Shown here one piece after another: positions 7,174 to 11,998 of a stretch of 11,998 bases of DNA. A program made the translations under genes and the position numbers. The number at the start of each line of letters is the position of its first letter. Within the stretch, counting starts at the first letter, position 1. The stretch lies in contig DDLV01000024.1 in NCBI GenBank assembly GCA_002340325.1, forward strand, positions 1 to 11,998, in the 5' to 3' direction. Under the pieces are notes generated by a model. That model was given only the letters and a program-made list of their open reading frames with translations, ran no database searches and was not told the origin of the DNA. Origin of the DNA: Glaciecola sp. UBA2563. GTDB lineage: Bacteria > Pseudomonadota > Gammaproteobacteria > Enterobacterales > Alteromonadaceae.

Positions 7174-8214
7174 TTATTTGAAGATTGCGATTGTTTTGTT
7201 TCCGCTAGCATCGATACTCGCACGATACATACCAGGCGTGTTAAATGGCATGCTTACATTGCCATTGTTATCGACTGCAACAATGCCGCCATCGCCACCC
7301 GCCTCTTTTAATACGCGATTTATGACCATATTGGATGCTTGCTCTAGTGTAACGCCCTGATACTTCATGCGAGCGCATATGTCAGCCGCCACGTTATATT
7401 TTATAAAATACTCTCCGTGTCCCGTGGCAGATACGCCGCAACTTTCATTATCTGCGAAGGTGCCCGCACCAATAATTGGTGAATCCCCTATTCTTCCGAA
7501 GCGTTTTGCTGTCATTCCGCCTGTTGAAGTGCCAGCAACAATGTTGCCTTTTGCATCAAGCACAACTGCGCCGACAGTACCAAAACGCATATCGCTTCCA
7601 AGCGCATCTTTATGCAGGCTGAGATTCTGATCAATACGTTCTTTTGCTCTTTGCAGAGACTCTAGTCTGCGCTGCGTATTGAATATCGAATTATCAACCT
7701 TTTCGATACCTTGCTGGTGCGCGAACTCTTCAGCACCCGCACCGCTCAACATAACGTGATCAGAATGGTCGATGACAGCTTGCGCTGCTATGATCGGGTT
7801 TTTGATACTCGTTACACCTGCGACTGCACCTGCTTTTCTGCTTTGACCATGCATGATAGATGCATCAAGTTCATGTTCACCCTGGTAAGTGTACACGGCA
7901 CCAATACCGGCATTGAACAATGGTGAGTCTTCAAGAATCGTTATTGCACTTATTACAGCAGCTGTGCCATCTTCGCCGTTTCTCAGTAACGCGTAACCTG
8001 CATTTAACGCGCTTTCGAGAGTATCGATATACGCTTTTTCCAATTCTGGCGTTAGTCGCTGTTTTGAAATTGTGCCTGCGCCACCGTGAATAGCAATGGC
8101 GATGACTGGCGCTTCCTCTTGAGCTGAAACCGTTGAGTGACTGCTGAGCAATATTGCAAGCGCAAATACTAGTATAATGAGGGGCGTGCTACGTTGAATA
8201 GTTTTCGATTGCAA
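7174..8214 (-). CDS. iaaA: Exported isoaspartyl peptidase / plant-type L-asparaginase (Ntn hydrolase)
   Basis: This family hydrolyses isoaspartyl dipeptides and L-asparagine. The precursor cuts itself before a threonine that becomes the N-terminal nucleophile of the beta subunit. Counting from TTG at 8214 (346 residues), IHGGAG lies at 42-47, the predicted cleavage site is G212/T213 (RFGTVGAVVLD), and the substrate-binding region GTSTGGMTAKRFGR with GDSPIIGAG follows, then ATGHGEYFI. Residues 1-31 form a classic signal peptide: basic start, hydrophobic core (LIILVFALAILL) and a VSA/Q cleavage site, so the enzyme should be periplasmic. No in-frame ATG exists upstream of the signal peptide. TTG 8214, with CGGAA about 7 bases upstream, gives the most sensible N-terminus; a GTG at 8415 would add 67 residues overlapping the next gene. 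hrpA follows 52 bases downstream. The symbol is by family and orthology is not proven. Confidence 0.88.
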   Translation of the reverse strand: MQSKTIQRSTPLIILVFALAILLSSHSTVSAQEEAPVIAIAIHGGAGTISKQRLTPELEKAYIDTLESALNAGYALLRNGEDGTAAVISAITILEDSPLFNAGIGAVYTYQGEHELDASIMHGQSRKAGAVAGVTSIKNPIIAAQAVIDHSDHVMLSGAGAEEFAHQQGIEKVDNSIFNTQRRLESLQRAKERIDQNLSLHKDALGSDMRFGTVGAVVLDAKGNIVAGTSTGGMTAKRFGRIGDSPIIGAGTFADNESCGVSATGHGEYFIKYNVAADICARMKYQGVTLEQASNMVINRVLKEAGGDGGIVAVDNNGNVSMPFNTPGMYRASIDASGNKTIAIFK

Positions 8215-8356
8215 AAGCGATTCCGTTTTTGGGTCATTTATGTAATAGAATAACGCCAAACGCGCTCGATAACCACATTGGATTAAACAGAAGATGTATG
8301 TGCTTAGATTAGAAACAATCGACAGTGCAATTCGTATGAACTGCCCCTTTTTAAAC

Positions 8357-8623
8357 TTACCGCCTTGATGCGATAGCTTGCCACTTGCACAGTTCAAGTT
8401 GAGGAACAGGAGCACTCAAAACTGTTTGTTTAAAATGATCAAAACTATCAAACTCGGACTCGTTAGTATCCGATAATTCGTTGTAGATCATTTTTAATTT
8501 TCGCATTGAAAATTGCGGAGAAAGAAACGCGCCGTAATGGCTATTGTTGATGGTGTTGTTGTTAATCGCATACAGCACTGAGGAGTCGTTAATATTGTGA
8601 AATGCATTAATGGCTTCTTTCAT
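8357..8623 (-). CDS. Unrecognised 88-residue protein
   Basis: I do not recognise a family. ATG 8623 is preceded by a strong Shine-Dalgarno, GAGGAG, 8 bases upstream, the clearest ribosome-binding site in the window, which argues that it is translated. The frame is open further upstream to 8803, but that extension runs through very AT-rich promoter-like DNA and is unlikely to be used. The product has no signal peptide or membrane helix. It has an Asn-rich stretch at 20-28 (INNNTINNS), a basic patch (SMRKLKMIYNEL, 39-50), an acidic, Ser-rich middle (51-62) and an Arg-Arg C-terminus. The composition suggests a small soluble cytoplasmic protein. It precedes the asparaginase gene by 142 bases on the same strand. 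A putative promoter is at 8710-8740. Confidence 0.65.
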   Translation of the reverse strand: MKEAINAFHNINDSSVLYAINNNTINNSHYGAFLSPQFSMRKLKMIYNELSDTNESEFDSFDHFKQTVLSAPVPQLELCKWQAIASRR

Positions 8624-8709
8624 AAATGGTTCTCCTCGTTTATTTAGAGTAAAGTGTATCGCAAATTGACTATATTTCTCTATAACTAAAGCGATTAAAC
8701 TATTAATTT

Positions 8710-8740
8710 TATATAACAAAAAAGTTGTTGTAATTTTCAA
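8710..8740 (-). promoter_or_regulatory. Candidate promoter of the 88-residue gene
   Basis: On the minus strand 8718-8710 reads TGTTATATA, an extended -10 (TG, one base, TATATA). TTGAAA (8740-8735) lies upstream with a 19-base spacer, slightly long. The predicted start near 8703 gives a leader of about 80 bases before the ATG at 8623. AT-rich DNA produces such matches often, so this is tentative. Confidence 0.35.
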
Positions 8741-8771
8741 GGCAACGTCACTTCTTGTCGCAAGATAGCGT

Positions 8772-8785
8772 GTCAAATATTTGAC
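8772..8785. repeat. 14-base perfect palindrome, possible operator
   Basis: GTCAAATATTTGAC is a perfect palindrome. Each arm contains TTGAC, so TTGACA on the minus strand (8776-8771) and TTGACT on the plus strand (8781-8786) form two outward-facing -35-like boxes. No strong -10 is found 17 bases from either, although AATTAT (8804-8809) lies at that distance on the plus strand. It could be a regulator binding site between the two divergent genes. Confidence 0.4.
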
Positions 8786-8934
8786 TATAGTACAATATAT
8801 CAAAATTATCTAAATTGAAACTTTTAAGTCGCAATAGTTATATATGAAATGCAACATATATTGATAGAAACGTTATCATTTTGTTTTGTATGTAAAAATT
8901 TAAAATCAAAAGACGTTAACCGTTTGACAACTAC

Positions 8935-10374
8935 ATGAATAATCAACAAAAGAATAATAACAACTCAACGCTCTTGTTTCACGATTACGAGACATGGGGC
9001 GTAAATCCAAAGCTAGACTTTCCAGTTCAATTCGCAGCGATACGCACAGATGAGCACTTGGACATAATTGGTGAACCGATAAATTTCTATTGCCAAATTG
9101 CTAACGATTATTTGCCTAATCCACACGCTGCCCTGGTAACAGGCATCACACCACAAAAATCTCTTAACGTTGGTCTATTAGAGACTCAATTTGCTGAAAA
9201 AATATTTTCTATAATGTCGACACCGAGCACTTGTGTCGTTGGCTATAACAGCCTTAACTTCGATGACGAAGTAACCAGGAATTTATTTTATCGAAATTTC
9301 TTACCCGTTTATGATCGAGAGTTTCTGCATCAAAATTCAAGATGGGACATCATCGACTTGGTTAGAGCGACTTATGTGCTGCGTCCTGATTCACTGGAAT
9401 GGTGTTATAACGAGGAAGATTTGCCTTCGTTTAAGCTCGAATTATTGGCGAATATCAACGACATCAAACATGAGAGCGCGCACGATGCGCTTTCTGACGT
9501 TTACGCGACGATTGCCCTTGCAAAAAAAATCAAAAGCAATGAACCGCGCCTATTTGACTATTACTTTTCATTGCGAAATAAGCATGAGGTTGCACGCAGA
9601 ATTGACCTTAACACTTTGGCACCAATCCTTTACATATCAGGTGTTATAAGTTCCCGCCAAGGTTGTGCAACTTGGATACTCCCGATTTGTTATCACCCTG
9701 AAAATAAGAACTTCATGGTAGCGCTGGATTTATCAAAGCCGCTCGATCCATTGATGAATGAAGCGCCTGAAGATATTTTGAAATTTCAGTACAGTGCTGG
9801 AAAATCGCTAGAAAAATCCGGGTTACTGAACGTAAAACTCAATAAGTGTCCTTTTATAGCACCTGCTAAAATGCTTAATCCTAAACGCGCCGAAGAGATT
9901 GGGCTTGATAGAGAACTGTGCCTACGAAACTTTCAGCAGATTCAACAATCATCCCAGTTATTGGAAAAAATAAAACTAGCATATCAACATATCCCTGAGA
10001 TTGAACGCAGTACTGACAATGTGGATGAGATGTTATACGCGCGAGATTTCCCATCTGTTGAAGATAAAAAAAATATGTCTGTCGTAAGAGGCTCTGCTGA
10101 ACCACGCTACAGCGAGTTGCTGCCATTATTTGAGGATATTTTTTATCAACGGCAGTTGTTTAGGTTTATTGGACGAAACTACCCATCCAACTTTGATGAA
10201 CACGATTTGAAGCGTTGGCAAGAGTTTCGCCGAGAAAGAATATCAAAAGGATTAGGGTGTATTGGTTTAGAAGAATATTTATCTCTGATTGAAAGCTTGG
10301 CACAGACAAATGCCAATCACCCTAAAAAAGTTGAAATACTTCGAAGTCTGTATGACTATGCTCAACATATTTAA
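8935..10374 (+). CDS. sbcB: Exodeoxyribonuclease I
   Basis: Processive 3'-5' exonuclease on single-stranded DNA, acting in mismatch repair and in trimming 3' overhangs during recombination; in E. coli it interacts with the SSB C-terminus. The 479-residue product aligns with the E. coli enzyme (475) end to end. The DnaQ-like active site is visible: D17 and E19 (FHDYETWG), D110/D111 (NFDDEVTRN), H183 and D188 (HDALSDVYATIA). Further conserved blocks are FPVQFAAIRTD, YLPNPHAALVTGITP, NKHEVARRIDL (SH3-like domain start) and INKCPF-like NKCPFIAP, followed by the C-terminal helical domain ending in LRSLYDYAQHI. The ATG at 8935 gives the expected N-terminus, with an extra Asn/Gln-rich stretch at residues 2-10. 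No Shine-Dalgarno is visible upstream, so translation may be modest or rely on the A-rich start. fapA-like DUF342 follows 49 bases later on the same strand. Confidence 0.96.
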   Translation: MNNQQKNNNNSTLLFHDYETWGVNPKLDFPVQFAAIRTDEHLDIIGEPINFYCQIANDYLPNPHAALVTGITPQKSLNVGLLETQFAEKIFSIMSTPSTCVVGYNSLNFDDEVTRNLFYRNFLPVYDREFLHQNSRWDIIDLVRATYVLRPDSLEWCYNEEDLPSFKLELLANINDIKHESAHDALSDVYATIALAKKIKSNEPRLFDYYFSLRNKHEVARRIDLNTLAPILYISGVISSRQGCATWILPICYHPENKNFMVALDLSKPLDPLMNEAPEDILKFQYSAGKSLEKSGLLNVKLNKCPFIAPAKMLNPKRAEEIGLDRELCLRNFQQIQQSSQLLEKIKLAYQHIPEIERSTDNVDEMLYARDFPSVEDKKNMSVVRGSAEPRYSELLPLFEDIFYQRQLFRFIGRNYPSNFDEHDLKRWQEFRRERISKGLGCIGLEEYLSLIESLAQTNANHPKKVEILRSLYDYAQHI

Positions 10375-10423
10375 GATGATAATTAGCACCTAATGCGCTG
10401 TATTGCCCTACAGGTTACTCAGT

Positions 10424-11839
10424 ATGGTTAAACCCGTTATTGAGGTTTTAGACGATGGAATGAGAGCTAGCTTGTCGTTGACGCGCACAATCGATAATGA
10501 CTTTCCAAGTGTGACACAAGTCAAAGATTCCCTTGTTCGACAAGGGATTATCCGCGGCGTTAGCATCAAAGCTATCGAAAACACGTTAGAACGAGCAGCC
10601 AAATTAAAGATTGGCGAAAAGATCACGGTTACGGTGGCAAAGGGACTGCCCGCCAGAATGGGCAAAGATGCTTACATCAAACCACTTGTACCAAACGTCA
10701 TAGAAAAATTTTTGCTTTCGCAAAAAAATCAAAATGGTATTGATAGCGTTACGGACGCTACGTCTTCTTCAGACTTATTGCTGGTTAAGCCTGGTCAAGC
10801 CGTTGCCCAAAGAATACCACCGACCAGAGGGCGCGATGGTTTTACTGTTAAAGACAAAAAAATAGCATCAAAACAGGGTAACTGGACTGACGTTACACTG
10901 GGTAAAAACACGCGACTTAGCAAAAACAATGAAAATATCATTGTCGCGACGAAAAATGGACAGCCTAAATTTGAAGATGGTGTTATGAGCATCTTCGAGG
11001 CTATGGTTTGTTCGGGCGTCACCGAAGACAGCGGTCCTATCGAATTCGATGGGACTGTTATTGTCGATGGAAACGTCGAAGAAAACATGCAAATTATTGC
11101 AACAGATGACGTTATCGTCACTGGCTTCGTTGAGTCTGCATTAATCAGAGCTGGCGGTGATATTTCAATTCTGCAGGGCGCTACTGGTCGCATGGATGAA
11201 TTTAATTGCCAGCTCTTTGCAAATGGAAATATCGTTTTACATCACGGACAAGGTTTAGACGTTGTGTGTGGAAAGCAGTTGCAAGCGCTCAAACAATTGG
11301 CTTACTCCAGAATCGTTTGTCATGGCAAGTGCATTGTTGGTCAAGCTGATTTTCCTGATGGTGCACTTTTTGCGTCCAAGATCAAAGCATATGACTCGAT
11401 CAAAACCGGTATCGCGGGCGCCGTTTCAGGATCCGAATTAGAAATAGACTTTACTGACGGATTCAAACATCTCAATGCACGCTTAGAGTCTGTACGCGAG
11501 CTACGGCAAACGTTGCAAGCAACAAACCAGGACCATGAGAACCACGTTAGAAAGATTGATAAGACGCTTGTTCCCGAGCATTTAATTGAAAAAATCAACG
11601 CGCTCGATGATGCACTCGCCTCGGAACGTTCCCTTCTAAATTGGATAACAAACGTTGAAGACGACCTTCACGCAGAAATCGACAATTACACATCCAACGC
11701 TAACTTAACCGCGCAAGCAGAACTATATCCTGGGGTCAGTGTTATTCTGGATAACCAAGTCTGGTCAGCGAGTGAGGAATACCTATCTTCAATTATTGCA
11801 TTTGAAAAAAACAAATGGGTTTTTGAACAAACCTCATAA
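10424..11839 (+). CDS. FapA / DUF342-family protein
   Basis: This 471-residue protein matches the DUF342 (FapA) family. In Vibrio vulnificus FapA is a flagellar assembly factor answering to the sugar phosphotransferase protein IIA-Glc; most members are uncharacterised. Visible blocks: a small alpha/beta N-terminal part (1-100), the family hallmark VKPGQAVAQRIPPTRGRDGF (121-140), a right-handed beta-helix-like run of hydrophobic/glycine repeats (about 205-335, for example VIVDGNVEENMQI and IRAGGDISI), a charged coiled-coil segment (about 346-420) and a terminal strand region with LYPGVSVIL (434-442). The protein should be cytoplasmic; no signal or membrane helix is seen. The frame also opens at TTG 10403, but ATG 10424 with a weak CAGG 9 bases upstream is preferred. 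It may be co-transcribed with sbcB. No flagellar gene is present in the window, so a flagellar role is only inferred. No terminator hairpin is visible after it. Confidence 0.88.
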   Translation: MVKPVIEVLDDGMRASLSLTRTIDNDFPSVTQVKDSLVRQGIIRGVSIKAIENTLERAAKLKIGEKITVTVAKGLPARMGKDAYIKPLVPNVIEKFLLSQKNQNGIDSVTDATSSSDLLLVKPGQAVAQRIPPTRGRDGFTVKDKKIASKQGNWTDVTLGKNTRLSKNNENIIVATKNGQPKFEDGVMSIFEAMVCSGVTEDSGPIEFDGTVIVDGNVEENMQIIATDDVIVTGFVESALIRAGGDISILQGATGRMDEFNCQLFANGNIVLHHGQGLDVVCGKQLQALKQLAYSRIVCHGKCIVGQADFPDGALFASKIKAYDSIKTGIAGAVSGSELEIDFTDGFKHLNARLESVRELRQTLQATNQDHENHVRKIDKTLVPEHLIEKINALDDALASERSLLNWITNVEDDLHAEIDNYTSNANLTAQAELYPGVSVILDNQVWSASEEYLSSIIAFEKNKWVFEQTS

Positions 11840-11917
11840 GTGTTTTTTGAATAAGAATGTAATAGTCCCTCTCCCTCATAAACTTTATTAGCTAAGTTCC
11901 CGTTAATTGTTGTTTAA

Positions 11918-11947
11918 TTGATAAGGATTTGTGTTGCAGTTGATTAT
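11918..11947 (+). promoter_or_regulatory. Candidate promoter for the gene starting at the right edge
   Basis: TTGATA (11918-11923), an 18-base spacer and GATTAT (11942-11947) form a plausible sigma-70 promoter; the overlapping TGATTATAG could also act as an extended -10. A start near 11954 would give a leader of about 24 bases before the ATG at 11978. Confidence 0.35.
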
Positions 11948-11970
11948 AGGATTAAGACATTTGGAAGCTT

Positions 11971-11990
11971 CGAATTCATGGATGAATTCG
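11971..11990 (+). repeat. Inverted repeat spanning a putative start codon
   Basis: CGAATTCA (11971-11978) pairs perfectly with TGAATTCG (11983-11990) around a TGGA tetraloop, and contains two EcoRI sites. The ATG at 11978-11980 sits at the junction of stem and loop, so in mRNA the hairpin could limit ribosome access. Confidence 0.5.
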
Positions 11991-11998
11991 CAGAGCGC
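11978..11998 (+). CDS. Possible start of a further gene (7 codons, cut by the window edge)
   Basis: ATG at 11978 opens a frame reading MDEFAER to the last base. A candidate promoter lies at 11918-11947 and GGAAG (11963-11967) is a somewhat distant ribosome-binding site, 10 bases upstream. An alternative start is TTG 11934 in another frame, with AAGGA 6 bases upstream, which is also open to the edge. Too little is present to choose between the two or to name a product. Confidence 0.35.

Larger units (their letters stand above)
8624..8934. other. AT-rich divergent spacer between the 88-residue gene and sbcB
   Basis: These 311 bases contain no convincing gene. They hold the leader and a candidate extended -10 promoter of the 88-residue gene (8710-8740, minus), a 14-base perfect palindrome (8772-8785) and the sbcB upstream region. 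For sbcB I see only weak elements: TAAAAT at 8901-8906 could be a -10 but has no good -35 at the right distance. A TTGACA at 8924-8929 is too close to the sbcB start to serve as its -35. No tRNA or clear small RNA structure was seen. Confidence 0.6.

Noticed and set aside
6798..7181. 127-codon plus-strand open frame opposite the start of hrpA
   Set aside because: It is antisense to the helicase Walker A region and composed of hydrophobic reverse-complement codons without an initiation signal.
8215..8415. 67-residue N-terminal extension of the asparaginase from GTG 8415
   Set aside because: It overlaps the 88-residue gene and would put a non-conserved segment before a textbook signal peptide.
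8624..8803. 60-residue N-terminal extension of the 88-residue protein
   Set aside because: The DNA is very AT-rich and promoter-like, whereas a strong Shine-Dalgarno marks ATG 8623.
8924..8929. TTGACA as the -35 of sbcB
   Set aside because: It is 6 bases from the start codon, so any -10 would lie inside the gene, and none is seen there.
10403..10423. TTG start of the DUF342 gene adding 7 residues
   Set aside because: ATG 10424 is a better start codon and the added residues resemble spacer DNA.
10795..11193. 132-codon minus-strand open frame within the DUF342 gene
   Set aside because: It is the shadow of the beta-helix coding repeats and has no independent support.
11931..11998. A ribosome hibernation factor-like N-terminus read from TTG 11934 (QLIIGLRHLE)
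   Set aside because: The resemblance covers only a few residues and is lost after about ten codons; too short to call.
1..11998. Mobile elements, CRISPR arrays, phage or defence islands
   Set aside because: No long direct or terminal repeats, regularly spaced repeats, transposase or integrase motifs were seen, and most genes are chromosomal housekeeping genes.

Overview
The window reads as ordinary chromosomal DNA of a gammaproteobacterium, most likely a marine Alteromonadales-type organism. This rests on the moderate-to-low GC content (judged by eye), close resemblance of several proteins to their E. coli counterparts (DnaQ, RNase HI, HrpA, exonuclease I), the conserved rnhA / dnaQ / tRNA-Asp order, and two families common in marine gammaproteobacteria (a TIGR03503-like envelope protein and a FapA/DUF342 protein). 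I see no insertion sequence, phage gene, CRISPR array, integrase or toxin-antitoxin pair.

Layout from left to right. The first 22 bases are the 5' end of a minus-strand tRNA-Asp, with its own strong promoter at 63-91. Then come, on the minus strand, a predicted membrane-anchored envelope protein of the TIGR03503 type and dnaQ, which overlap. rnhA is divergent from dnaQ across a very short promoter region containing two face-to-face extended -10 elements. rnhA converges, with a 2-base gap, on a single-domain PilZ protein that has an almost perfect sigma-70 promoter of its own. The full-length RNA helicase gene hrpA, an exported isoaspartyl peptidase/asparaginase of the N-terminal nucleophile family and an unrecognised 88-residue protein follow, all on the minus strand. 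A 311-base AT-rich divergent spacer holding a 14-base perfect palindrome separates these from plus-strand sbcB (exonuclease I) and a FapA/DUF342 gene. The last ~80 bases appear to hold the promoter and start of another plus-strand gene cut off by the window edge.

Functionally the window is mainly nucleic-acid housekeeping: replication proofreading (DnaQ), RNA:DNA hybrid removal (RnhA), RNA remodelling (HrpA) and single-strand DNA degradation (SbcB). A c-di-GMP receptor (PilZ) and a possible motility-linked protein (FapA) are also present. I did not find a convincing novel multi-gene system. The points most worth a second look are the uncharacterised envelope gene between dnaQ and tRNA-Asp and its unclear start, the 88-residue orphan, the palindrome before sbcB, and the start-codon hairpin at the right edge. 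Several start codons are assigned by homology or ribosome-binding site rather than by the longest open frame.
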